Source: a virus
IMG/VR virus record: IMGVR_UViG_3300009104_000048
Coordinates: 1 to 39,897 of that record
DNA: 39,897 nucleotides
Reading direction: 5' to 3' (one strand)
Below are positions 13,833 through 22,384 of this stretch, piece after piece. Numbering within the stretch: position 1 is the first letter of the stretch; the number at the start of each line of letters is the position of its first letter. Position numbers and translations under genes: made by a program. The notes under the pieces are model-generated. The model saw only the letters and a program-made list of their open reading frames with translations. It ran no database searches and was not told where the DNA came from.

Positions 13833-16247
13833 ATGATAACATATAATTATGCGGGTTCATTTCCTAGTCAGGTGGTACCAGACGCGGAAAAGCAAACAAT
13901 GGAATATGGTTACGCTGTGGGACGTGCTATTGAAGGAGAATGGTTTTCTGGAGATAGAGGTGGTATGGGAAATAGATATCAAAATAGTTGGTTAAATTTC
14001 CATAGATTAAGACTATACTCAAGAGGTGAACAACCTGTTCAAAAATATAAAGATGAACTAGCTGTTAATGGTGATTTATCTTATTTAAATTTAGATTGGA
14101 AACCTGTTCCAATTATACCAAAATTTGTTGATATTATTGTTAATGGAATGTCTCAAAAAATATTTGATATTAAAGCTTTTGCTCAAGATCCTGAAGCTTT
14201 AAAACAAAGAACCAAATATGCTGATGCAATAATGAGAGATATGTATGCTAAAGAAATGATACAAGCTACTCAAGAAGCAACAGGTATGAATTTTTTTAAT
14301 TCAGCTGATCCTAATAATATTCCTGAAACTCAAGAAGATTTAGATCTTCACATGCAATTAAGTTACAAACAATCTATTGAAATAGCTGAAGAAGAAGCAA
14401 TAGAAAATGTATTAGCTTCTAATAAATATGAATTAGTAAAGAGAAGATTATTACAAGATTTAACAGTAATAGGAATTGGAGCCACAAAAACAACTTTTAA
14501 TTTAGCTAATGGAATCAATGTAGATTATGTTGATCCAGCTAATTTAGTATATTCTTACACGGAAGATCCAAATTTTGAAGATATATATTATGTTGGAGAA
14601 GTTAAATCCTTAAGTTTAGTAGAAGTTAAAAAACAATTTCCATGGTTAACAGATGAGCAATTAGAAAAAATACAAAAATATCCTGGAAATGCTAATTATA
14701 CTAGAAATTTTTATGCTCAACAAGATTCATATAATCAAGTACAAGTTTTATATTTTGAATATAAAACCTATACTAATCAAGTTTTTAAAATAAAACAAAC
14801 TGAACAAGGATTAGAAAAAGCTTTAGAAAAACCAGATACTTTTAATCCTCCAAACAGTGATAATTTTGAAAGAGTAGGAAGAGCTATAGAAGTATTATAT
14901 CAAGGAGCTAAAATATTAGGACATGAAATGATGTTAGAATGGAAATTAGCAGAAAACATGACTCGTCCTAATTCAAATATAAGTAGAGTAAATATGAATT
15001 ATTGTATTTGCGCTCCTAAAATGTATAAAGGAATGATTGAATCTACAGTAAGTCGTATTACTGGATTTGCGGATATGATTCAATTAACTCATTTAAAATT
15101 ACAACAAGTATTAGCTAGAATGGTTCCTGATGGAATTTTTATGGATGTAGATGGATTAACAGAAGTTGATCTTGGTAATGGAACTAATTATAACCCTGCT
15201 GAAGCATTAAACATGTATTTTCAAACAGGTTCTATAGTTGGTAGATCTATGACTCAAGAAGGAGATATAAATAGAGGTAAAGTTCCTATACAAGAACTTC
15301 AAACTTCTTCTGGAGGACAAAAAATTGCTAGTTTAATTCAAACTTATCAATATTATTTACAGTTAATAAGAGATGTAACCGGATTAAATGAAGCTACAGA
15401 TGCTAGTACGCCAGATGTTAAAGCATTAGTAGGATTACAAAAAATAGCCGCTGCTAATAGTAATACAGCTTTAAGACATGTAATGAAAGCTGGATTATAT
15501 GTGACATTAAGAATTTGTGAAAATATATCTTTAAGAATAGCAGATGCTTTACAATATCCTTTAACTAGAGCTGCTTTAATAGATTCTATTTCAGCATATA
15601 ATACTGGAACTTTAGAAGAATTACAAGAAAAAACCTTGCAGGATTTTGGTATATTTTTAGAATTAGAACCTGATGATATAGAAAGACAAATGTTAGAACA
15701 AAACGTTCAAGTAGCATTATCTTCAGGAGGTATAGATTTAGATGATGCAATAGATGTTAGACAAATTAAAAACCTTAAATTAGCTAATCAATTACTTAAA
15801 TTAAAAAGAAAAGAAAAATTAGAGAAAGACCAAGCTCAACAACAAGAAAATATTAAAATTCAAGCTCAAGCAAATGCGGATGCGGCAGAAAAAGCAACTT
15901 TAGCAGAAATGCAAAAACAACAAGCTTTAGCTGAAACAGAAGTACAAGTAGAGCAAGCTAAATCTCAATTTGAAATACAACGTATGCAAACCGAAGCTAG
16001 TATTAAAAAAGAATTAATGGCAGAGGAATTTGGATATAACATGCAATTAGCTAGAATGAAAGCAGAAGGAGAAACTACAAAAGAAAGAGAAATAGAAGAT
16101 AGAAAAGATAAAAGAATTAAAATGCAAGGAACTCAAGAATCAGAGTTAATACAACAAAGAAAAAATAATAGTTTACCTACTGATTTTGAATCTGCAGGAT
16201 TTGATTCATTAGGAGGTTTTGATTTAGAACAATTTGAGCCTAGATAA
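13833..16247 (+). CDS. Portal protein, 804 aa
   Basis: The gene starts right after the terL stop. The protein has the features of large portal proteins of Bacteroidota podoviruses: N-terminal clip/wing region (MEYGYAVGRAIEGEWFSGD, NSWLNFHRLRLYSRGEQPV), PIIPKFVDIIVNGM, VDYVDPANLVYSYTEDPNFE, and a helical core with RPNSNISRVN and VTGLNEATDAS. From about residue 640 to 775 there is a long Gln/Lys/Glu/Ala-rich coiled coil, likely the crown/barrel extending into the capsid. The length (804 aa) matches portals I associate with crAss-like phages. It forms the DNA gate and neck base; the next genes are scaffold and capsid. Confidence 0.88.
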   Translation: MITYNYAGSFPSQVVPDAEKQTMEYGYAVGRAIEGEWFSGDRGGMGNRYQNSWLNFHRLRLYSRGEQPVQKYKDELAVNGDLSYLNLDWKPVPIIPKFVDIIVNGMSQKIFDIKAFAQDPEALKQRTKYADAIMRDMYAKEMIQATQEATGMNFFNSADPNNIPETQEDLDLHMQLSYKQSIEIAEEEAIENVLASNKYELVKRRLLQDLTVIGIGATKTTFNLANGINVDYVDPANLVYSYTEDPNFEDIYYVGEVKSLSLVEVKKQFPWLTDEQLEKIQKYPGNANYTRNFYAQQDSYNQVQVLYFEYKTYTNQVFKIKQTEQGLEKALEKPDTFNPPNSDNFERVGRAIEVLYQGAKILGHEMMLEWKLAENMTRPNSNISRVNMNYCICAPKMYKGMIESTVSRITGFADMIQLTHLKLQQVLARMVPDGIFMDVDGLTEVDLGNGTNYNPAEALNMYFQTGSIVGRSMTQEGDINRGKVPIQELQTSSGGQKIASLIQTYQYYLQLIRDVTGLNEATDASTPDVKALVGLQKIAAANSNTALRHVMKAGLYVTLRICENISLRIADALQYPLTRAALIDSISAYNTGTLEELQEKTLQDFGIFLELEPDDIERQMLEQNVQVALSSGGIDLDDAIDVRQIKNLKLANQLLKLKRKEKLEKDQAQQQENIKIQAQANADAAEKATLAEMQKQQALAETEVQVEQAKSQFEIQRMQTEASIKKELMAEEFGYNMQLARMKAEGETTKEREIEDRKDKRIKMQGTQESELIQQRKNNSLPTDFESAGFDSLGGFDLEQFEPR

Positions 16248-16260
16248 AATTATTTATTAA

Positions 16261-16279
16261 TTAATTATATTATATTATG
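16261..16279 (+). promoter_or_regulatory. AT leader shared with 18993
   Basis: TTAATTATATTATATTATG, including the start codon of the scaffold-like gene, is identical to 18993-19011 in front of the 255-aa gene. There is no purine-rich ribosome site. It may set initiation strength for genes flanking the capsid gene or contain promoter bases; the sequence alone does not decide. Confidence 0.5.
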
Positions 16280-17485
16280 TCAGAAACAAAAACAACTTCT
16301 CAAAAAGAAGTAAAACAAGAAGGTGATTTTAAAGTTAAAAAACGTAAAATTCCTAAAAAACTTGCTGTACCAGAAGAAACAGTAAAAATTGATTTAGCAG
16401 CTGTAAAAAAAGCTGATGAACCAATTAAAGTTGATTTAACTAAAAAAGAAAATAAAGATGCCGTTCAAGAACAAGAAACAAAGGAGAGCGTGTTACGCGA
16501 AGAAGGATCCGAGGTGGGATTGCAAGAAATGGGACCGACACACGAAGGGACCACTGAAAATGTTATTGAGGAAATCCCAATAACTGAAGAAGAAAAGAAA
16601 GAAGAAGAAGAAATAAAACAAAAAGAAAAAGAAACTAAACCAGTAGAACAACCTATTAATAAATTACCAGATAATATTGAAAAACTGGTAGATTTTATGA
16701 AAGAAACTGGTGGAACGGTAGAAGATTACGTCAGATTAAATGCAGATTATTCTAATGTAGATAATGACGTATTATTAAGAGAATATTATAATAAAACACG
16801 ACCTCATTTAACTTATGAAGAAGTTAACTTTTTATTAGAAGATAACTTTAAGATAAATGAAGATGTGGATGAGGAGCGAGATATCCGCAAAAAGAAACTC
16901 GCAAAAAAAGAAGAGATTGGAAAAGCAAAAAGTTATTTAGATGATCTTAAAAATAAATATTACGAAGAAATCAAGTTGAAATCTAACGTAAATAAAGATC
17001 AGCAAAATGCTATAGACTTTTTTAATCGCTATAATGAAGATCAGAAAACATTATCTCAACAGAGAGAGGTTTTTCAACAAGTAACTAAAGATACTTTTAC
17101 TGATGAATTCAAAGGTTTTGATTTTAAGGTAGGTGATAAAAAATTTAGGTACGGAGTAAAAAATCCTAAAGAAATAGTGGACAATCAAACAGATATTACA
17201 AACTTTGTTAAGACGTTCTTAGACAAAGATGGTATGTTAAATGATCCACAGGGATATCATAAAGCCATGTATGCGGCTAGAAATTCTGATACTATTGCAA
17301 AACATTTTTACGAACAAGGAAAGGCAGATGCTACTAAAGATTTAGTTGCTAAAACTAAAAATTTAAGTACTGAACCTAGAAAAGAAAGTGGTGGAGATGT
17401 GTTTGTTGGTGGTATTAAAGTAAAAGCTATAAGTGGCTCTGATGCTTCAAAACTGAAAATTAAAACACGAAAATTTAACAATTAA
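16277..17485 (+). CDS. Scaffold-like structural protein, 402 aa
   Basis: Located between portal and capsid genes, the usual place of a scaffold. The N-terminal ~125 residues are disordered and extremely rich in Lys and Glu (KVKKRKIPKKLAVPEETVKI, EEEKKEEEEIKQKEKETK). The central region is helical (NIEKLVDFMKETGGTVEDYV, LTYEEVNFLLEDNF, EEIGKAKSYLDDLKNKYY). The C-terminal part (FKVGDKKFRYGVKNP, AARNSDTIAKHFYEQGKADA, then GGIKVKAISG) resembles scaffold-type proteins I recall in marine phages. A short stretch near 16485-16570 has clearly higher GC than the rest. Probably guides capsid assembly and is not kept in the mature head. Confidence 0.75.
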   Translation: MSETKTTSQKEVKQEGDFKVKKRKIPKKLAVPEETVKIDLAAVKKADEPIKVDLTKKENKDAVQEQETKESVLREEGSEVGLQEMGPTHEGTTENVIEEIPITEEEKKEEEEIKQKEKETKPVEQPINKLPDNIEKLVDFMKETGGTVEDYVRLNADYSNVDNDVLLREYYNKTRPHLTYEEVNFLLEDNFKINEDVDEERDIRKKKLAKKEEIGKAKSYLDDLKNKYYEEIKLKSNVNKDQQNAIDFFNRYNEDQKTLSQQREVFQQVTKDTFTDEFKGFDFKVGDKKFRYGVKNPKEIVDNQTDITNFVKTFLDKDGMLNDPQGYHKAMYAARNSDTIAKHFYEQGKADATKDLVAKTKNLSTEPRKESGGDVFVGGIKVKAISGSDASKLKIKTRKFNN

Positions 17486-17496
17486 AACAATTAAAA

Positions 17497-18939
17497 ATGA
17501 GTTTAACTCCACAATTTGGGTCAATAGTACCCTCACAAAAACAGGAGCTACTTAACAGTAATTATTTACAATGGACTGATTCCGCAGGAGATAATTTTGC
17601 AGATTTTGCACAACAATATCTTCCTGAAGTTTATGAACAAGAAGTAGAAAGATACGGTAATCGTACTCTATCTGGATTCTTGAGAATGGTTGGTGCAGAA
17701 ATGCCTATGACATCTGATCAAGTTATTTGGTCTGAACAAAATAGGTTACATGTTGCATATGATCCAGTCACTATTGGAAATGGTGCAGGTGTAAATACAG
17801 TTACAATTCCTGTAGCTGCTACTGTTAAAAATGTAGTTTCTCCTAAAAGCACTATAGTTCTTATGGACGCTAATGGTGTAGAAATGAAATGCTATGTATT
17901 AGCAAGTAACACTGCTACTGGTGTACTTAATGTATATCCTTATACAGCAGCAGATTTACAAAGCTTAGCGGCAACAGGTAAAATGTTTGTTTATGGTTCT
18001 GACGTTGAAAAAGGTCAGTCAGTAAGCAATGCTTCTGATACTGCAGGTGCTGTAACAGGTGATCAATATATAAGTGTTGATCCAGCTTTCCAACAATACT
18101 CTAACTCTCCAATTATAATTAGAAGCAAATATGTTGTTTCTGGTTCTGATACTGCTCAGATAGGATGGGTTGAAGTTGCTACTGAAGATGGAACTTCTGG
18201 ATACCTATGGTATCTAAAAGCTGAGTCTGAAACAAGACTTAGATTTGAAGACTATTTAGAAATGGCGATGGTTGAAGGCGAATTAAGTGAAAACGGTCCA
18301 GCTGCTTTAGTAGCATTGTCTAAAGGTACACAAGGTATGTTTGCTGCTATCTCTGATAGAGGTAATGTAAACGTTGGTTTTACCGCAGCTGCTGGCATTG
18401 ATTCATTTGATGCTATTCTTAAAAACTTAGATACTCAAGGTGCAATTGAAGAAAATATGCTTTTCTTACAAAGACAAACAGCATTAGACTTTGATGATAT
18501 GCTTTCGCAAATCTCAGGTGGTTATGCTGGTGGTACTGCATTCGGTTTATTTGAGAATTCAGAGGAAATGGCACTTAATTTAGGTTTTTCTGGCTTTAGA
18601 AGAGGTTCTTATGACTTCTATAAAACTGATTGGAAATATCTAAATGATGCGTCAACTAGAGGAGGTATGACAGGCATTAGTTCTATTGAAGGTGTATTAA
18701 TACCTGCTGGAACTTCTACTGTATATGATCAAATTCTAGGTACTAATATCAGGAGACCTTTCTTACATGTAAGATATAGAGCTTCTCAAGCTGATGATAG
18801 AAGAATGAAATCATGGCTAACAGGTTCTGTTGGTGGTGCTTACACTTCTACTCTTGATGCTATGGAAGTCAATTTCTTATCAGAAAGATGTCTTGTAACA
18901 CAAGGTGCTAACAACTTTGTAATATTCAAAGGTGTATAA
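17497..18939 (+). CDS. Major capsid protein, HK97-type, 480 aa
   Basis: Position after portal and scaffold, size of 480 aa, and balanced composition fit a HK97-fold capsid protein. N-terminal arm SQKQELLNSNYLQWTDSAGD; AEMPMTSDQVIWSEQNRLHV; inserted beta region about residues 90-180; long-helix part FEDYLEMAMVEGELSENGPA; C-terminal RRPFLHVRYRASQADDRRMK and SERCLVTQGANNFVIFKGV. Codon use is less extreme in AT than the neighbours, with more GGT and GCT, as expected for a highly made protein. A strong hairpin follows the stop. The family call rests on context and recalled similarity to capsid proteins of Bacteroidota podoviruses. Confidence 0.88.
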   Translation: MSLTPQFGSIVPSQKQELLNSNYLQWTDSAGDNFADFAQQYLPEVYEQEVERYGNRTLSGFLRMVGAEMPMTSDQVIWSEQNRLHVAYDPVTIGNGAGVNTVTIPVAATVKNVVSPKSTIVLMDANGVEMKCYVLASNTATGVLNVYPYTAADLQSLAATGKMFVYGSDVEKGQSVSNASDTAGAVTGDQYISVDPAFQQYSNSPIIIRSKYVVSGSDTAQIGWVEVATEDGTSGYLWYLKAESETRLRFEDYLEMAMVEGELSENGPAALVALSKGTQGMFAAISDRGNVNVGFTAAAGIDSFDAILKNLDTQGAIEENMLFLQRQTALDFDDMLSQISGGYAGGTAFGLFENSEEMALNLGFSGFRRGSYDFYKTDWKYLNDASTRGGMTGISSIEGVLIPAGTSTVYDQILGTNIRRPFLHVRYRASQADDRRMKSWLTGSVGGAYTSTLDAMEVNFLSERCLVTQGANNFVIFKGV

Positions 18940-18950
18940 GCATTATTTAT

Positions 18951-18985
18951 AAAGGTAAGGGCGCTTAGGCGCCCATATACCTTTT
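18951..18985 (+). terminator. GC-rich terminator hairpin after the capsid gene
   Basis: AAAGGTA (18951-18957) pairs with TACCTTT (18978-18984), and inside it GGGCGC (18959-18964) pairs with GCGCCC (18969-18974) around TTAG. The short run TTTT closes the stem. It lies 11 bases after the capsid stop and probably terminates part of the transcripts or protects the capsid mRNA end. Confidence 0.8.
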
Positions 18986-18992
18986 AACTTAT

Positions 18993-19011
18993 TTAATTAT
19001 ATTATATTATG
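18993..19011 (+). promoter_or_regulatory. AT leader shared with 16261
   Basis: Same 19 bases as 16261-16279, ending in the start codon of the 255-aa gene. It begins only eight bases after the capsid hairpin, so it may also serve to restart expression past the terminator. Confidence 0.5.
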
Positions 19012-19776
19012 GTAAAAAATAAAAAAACTACCCAATCTGAAGGTTGGGAAATGAAAGATAGAAGATATTATTTAAAAAATAATATAGAACCTTTAACTTA
19101 TACAATACCAAGTAAGCATACTAGAAAACATGCTTTATTGTATTTTGATGAAAAAAAGGGTTCTCAAAGAGAATTAAGATATGCTACTAATCAAGACTCT
19201 CCTTTTGTAGATGAACAAGAAGGAGAAGCTACATTAGGTCATATTATGTTTAAAGATGGTGCTTTAATCGTACCTAAAGAAAAGCAAAATTTGCAAAAAC
19301 TATTATCTTTATATCATCCGTTAAGAAATAAAGCTTACGCAGAATTTGATGCAGTAGAAGAAGCAACAGATGATTTAGCTTTATTAAACGTACAAGTAGA
19401 TGCACTTAATGCTGCAAGATCAATAGATATAGATAGAGCTGAAGCTATTTTAAGAGTAGAAATGGGATCTAAAGTAAACAAATTATCTTCAAGAGAAATA
19501 AAAAGAGATATTTTAGTATTTGCTAGACAAAATCCAGTTTTATTTATTGATTTAGTACAAGACGAAAATGTTCAATTAAGAAATGTAGCTATTAAAGCTG
19601 CAGAAATAGGAATTATTAAACTTGCTCAAGACCAAAGATCATTTAGTTGGGGAAGTAATAATAAAAAATTAATGAACGTTCCGTTTGATGAAAATCCTTA
19701 TTCAGCTATGGCAGCTTTCTTTAAAACAGATGAAGGTGTAGAAGTCTTTAAATCTATAGAAAAAAAGTTAAAATAG
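19009..19776 (+). CDS. Conserved virion-module protein, 255 aa
   Basis: First gene after the capsid terminator. It encodes a soluble mixed alpha/beta protein: N-terminal MKDRRYYLKNNIEPLTYTIP, FDEKKGSQRELRYATNQDSP, then a helical half with LYHPLRNKAYAEFDAVEEAT and DLALLNVQVDALNAARSIDI, and SSREIKRDILVFARQNPVLF. I recall this type just downstream of the capsid gene in marine phages; its role there is not established. It may be a head-completion or capsid-binding protein. No enzyme motif seen. Confidence 0.7.
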   Translation: MVKNKKTTQSEGWEMKDRRYYLKNNIEPLTYTIPSKHTRKHALLYFDEKKGSQRELRYATNQDSPFVDEQEGEATLGHIMFKDGALIVPKEKQNLQKLLSLYHPLRNKAYAEFDAVEEATDDLALLNVQVDALNAARSIDIDRAEAILRVEMGSKVNKLSSREIKRDILVFARQNPVLFIDLVQDENVQLRNVAIKAAEIGIIKLAQDQRSFSWGSNNKKLMNVPFDENPYSAMAAFFKTDEGVEVFKSIEKKLK

Positions 19777-19784
19777 ATTAATTC

Positions 19785-19828
19785 ATAATAACAAGTAGTC
19801 GTTTCGGCGACTACTTAGTTGTTATTAT
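19785..19828 (+). other. Long hairpin between the 255-aa and 307-aa genes
   Basis: ATAATAACA (19785-19793) pairs with TGTTATTAT (19820-19828), and AGTAGTCG (19794-19801) pairs with CGACTACT (19808-19815) around TTTCGG, with a four-base bulge on the right side. That gives 17 pairs in total. On the + strand an A run, not a T run, follows, so it is not a normal intrinsic terminator there; it may be an RNA-processing or stability element. Confidence 0.65.
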
Positions 19829-19840
19829 AAAAAAAATACA

Positions 19841-20764
19841 ATGGCGATAAACGTAGACAAAGTTTATAAAACAGTCTTGTTAGTAATAAATAAAGAACAA
19901 AGAGGTTATTTAACTCCGGATGAGTTTAATAAAATCGCAACTCAAGTGCAATTAGAAATATTTGAGACTTACTTTGAAACGTTAAACCAACAAATGCGTG
20001 TTCCTCAAAATGAAAGTGAATATGGTGATCGTTATAAAACAGTTCAAGAAAAACTAGATATCTTTAAAGTATTAGGTACAGGAACTTACACTGCTGTAGC
20101 TAGTGGAGAAGATTATTTTACAACTCCAACAACTTCAGGAGTTGCTAGCGGTACACAAACTTTTGCTACCGTTAATGGCCAAACGGCATATACCCTCACA
20201 ACAATTACACAAGCACAAGTAGAAACAAGTACAGTAGTAGTTAAATTAGATAATGTAGATTATGCTAATTATAATATTACTGGTGGAATATTTAATTTAA
20301 CTGCAGGGGCTATTGCAGCAGGTTCTACTTTGGTAATAACATTATATCCAGAGAATTTTTATAAATTAGGAACAGTATTATATAAAACAGATAAAGAAGT
20401 TCAACCTATTCAAAGAAATGAATTAGCTCAAATGAACATGTCTACTATAACTAAACCTTCTGAATATTTTCCAGTTTATTTATATGAAAATGGAAATGTA
20501 ATAATATATCCACAAACTATAATATCTAATATTAGTATGTCTTATTTAAGAAAACCTGATGATGTAATTTGGAATTTTTCTTCTGCTACAGGATATTATG
20601 TATACGATTCTACTACATCAGTGGATTTTGAATTAGATATCTCAGAACAAACTACGGTTATTTTAGAAATATTAAAATACGCAGGAGTAACAATAAAAGA
20701 TCCTATGATAGTTCAAGCAGCATCTCAAGAACTTGCTGCTAATGAAATAAATGAAAAACAATAA
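19841..20764 (+). CDS. Putative neck/ring (head-tail connector) protein, 307 aa
   Basis: The N-terminus INVDKVYKTVLLVINKEQRG and LTPDEFNKIATQVQLEIFE form a helical adaptor-like region. The C-terminal half has LGTVLYKTDKEVQPIQRNEL, EYFPVYLYENGNVIIYP and a final helix region with ILEILKYAGVTI. Between them (about residues 105-170) an extra beta module TFATVNGQTAYTL ... VKLDNVDYANYNITGG ... LTAGAIAAGSTLVITLY is inserted, of the kind found in fibre and virion proteins. Size and place after the capsid gene fit a ring protein below the portal. Assignment is by context and recalled family resemblance. Confidence 0.65.
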   Translation: MAINVDKVYKTVLLVINKEQRGYLTPDEFNKIATQVQLEIFETYFETLNQQMRVPQNESEYGDRYKTVQEKLDIFKVLGTGTYTAVASGEDYFTTPTTSGVASGTQTFATVNGQTAYTLTTITQAQVETSTVVVKLDNVDYANYNITGGIFNLTAGAIAAGSTLVITLYPENFYKLGTVLYKTDKEVQPIQRNELAQMNMSTITKPSEYFPVYLYENGNVIIYPQTIISNISMSYLRKPDDVIWNFSSATGYYVYDSTTSVDFELDISEQTTVILEILKYAGVTIKDPMIVQAASQELAANEINEKQ

Positions 20765-20770
20765 TAAATT

Positions 20771-22045
20771 ATGGCTAGTATAATACAACCACCAAACAAA
20801 GGATTAGTAACAGAAACAGCGCAGCAATATTATGCAGGTTCTCAAGAATTTAGAGGTGATGCTGAAAATACAGCTAATCAAGAGTTTACAACAACTTTTA
20901 ATACTGATTTGTATTTAGGTAGTTATGATCCAAATAATTCTAATTACGGTTTAAATAATTTTAAAATATATACTAGTACTTTAGGAACTCCAGGAACTTG
21001 GACAGAATATACTGCGGCTTATGAACTTAATAATAATATTATAAAAATTACTGGTAACCCAGGTGCTAATGTTTTTATTGTTGTTCAATTAAAAATATTA
21101 ACAGGAGGAAAATATGGTGATACTGATGCTGATAAAGCGTTTGGAGAAGCAGTAGAAAATAATTATGGAGGATATCAATATATAAAATTAAATGATGTTA
21201 TAAATAATTTTTTAGTAGGATATGTAGGAAAAGATAAATTAGTACCTAATGTTAAAAGAAGTGATGTTATTTTCTTTGCCAAAAGAGCTATGCAAGAATT
21301 TAGTTATGATACTTTGAAAAGTATAAAATCAGCTGAATTAAACATTCCCCCAAGTTTAACTTTGGTACTTCCTCAAGATTACGTTAATTATGTAAGATTA
21401 TCATGGATAGATGATTTAGGTGTTAAACATATAATTTATCCTACTGATAATATTACTATAAGTCCCTATTATACTCAACTTCAAGACGATGACGGTATAC
21501 CAACTCAAGATAATTTTGGTAACGATACAGAAGGTAATCCTATTACTCAAGAGCGTTGGCATGGAGCAAGGGATTATTTAATAAACAATAATTTAACAAA
21601 CAATGAAGTTAATCAAGGAGTAGATCCAGATTGGTATGGATATGGATATGGATGGGGATTAGGAACTGGATATGGTTGGGGGCAAAGATATGGATTAGAA
21701 CCATCTGCTTCTCAAATGAATGGATGGTTTAATATAAATGAGAGAGAAAATAAACTTTCTTTTTCTAGTAATTTATCAGGATTATTAGTTGTATTTGAAT
21801 ATGTTTCTGATGGCCTTGCGTATGATTTAGATAGTAGAGTACCAAAATTAGCAGAAGACGCAATGTATTCTTATATATTATATTCTATAATTGCAGGTAG
21901 AATAAATCAACCAGAATATATAGTACAACGATTAAAAAAAGAAAAAGCTGCTAAATTAAAAAATGCCAAAATAAGATTATCTAATATTAAATTAGATGAA
22001 ATTGTACAAGTAATGCGTAATAAATCTAAATGGATTAAACATTAA
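20771..22045 (+). CDS. Putative second neck/ring protein, 424 aa
   Basis: The N-terminal ~110 residues contain a beta module (TFNTDLYLGSYDPNNSNYGL, NNNIIKITGNPGANVFIVVQ) added ahead of the core. The core shows NDVINNFLVGYVGKDKLVPN, KRSDVIFFAKRAMQEFSYDT, LPQDYVNYVRLSWIDDLGVK and the C-terminal PKLAEDAMYSYILYSIIAGR with a Lys-rich end. A Gly/Tyr/Trp-rich stretch lies around residues 288-308 (YGYGYGWGLGTGYGWGQRYG). The core pattern is recalled from tail-tubular/ring-type proteins of marine phages. Probably stacks with the previous protein between portal and tail. Confidence 0.65.
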   Translation: MASIIQPPNKGLVTETAQQYYAGSQEFRGDAENTANQEFTTTFNTDLYLGSYDPNNSNYGLNNFKIYTSTLGTPGTWTEYTAAYELNNNIIKITGNPGANVFIVVQLKILTGGKYGDTDADKAFGEAVENNYGGYQYIKLNDVINNFLVGYVGKDKLVPNVKRSDVIFFAKRAMQEFSYDTLKSIKSAELNIPPSLTLVLPQDYVNYVRLSWIDDLGVKHIIYPTDNITISPYYTQLQDDDGIPTQDNFGNDTEGNPITQERWHGARDYLINNNLTNNEVNQGVDPDWYGYGYGWGLGTGYGWGQRYGLEPSASQMNGWFNINERENKLSFSSNLSGLLVVFEYVSDGLAYDLDSRVPKLAEDAMYSYILYSIIAGRINQPEYIVQRLKKEKAAKLKNAKIRLSNIKLDEIVQVMRNKSKWIKH

Positions 22046-22047
22046 TT

Positions 22048-22371
22048 ATGTCGAAAATTTTTCCTAAATTATTTAAAAAACGGCATGCTAGAAGATCAAG
22101 AGGAGGTCATACAACTTATGTAACTGGTACTCTTGGAAATTATCAATTTCATAGTATACCTCAATATGAAGGTCATAAACAATCTAGTCATTTAATGGCA
22201 GATGATAATATAAATCAAGCATGGCCTTCTATATATATAGATGAAAGTGGTAATTGGTCTAATCAAACTTATGATCAAGCTGTAGAAAGAAACGAAGTAT
22301 ATAAATTCCATGGAAAAAAAGCAAAAGATAGAATGATTAATTTTGCAAGAGGAGGTAATTGGAAACGATAA
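22048..22371 (+). CDS. Small basic virion-module protein, 107 aa
   Basis: The start follows TAATT, two bases after the previous stop. The N-terminus is strongly basic (KLFKKRHARRSRGGHTTYVT). It continues with WPSIYIDESGNWSNQTYDQA and the end KAKDRMINFARGGNWKR. I recall small phage proteins in this position with the pattern WPS(I/V)...SF..A...GE.., FA.G.WK. Role unknown; a minor neck or tail component is likely from the location. Confidence 0.65.
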   Translation: MSKIFPKLFKKRHARRSRGGHTTYVTGTLGNYQFHSIPQYEGHKQSSHLMADDNINQAWPSIYIDESGNWSNQTYDQAVERNEVYKFHGKKAKDRMINFARGGNWKR

Positions 22372-22384
22372 AACATTAAATTAA

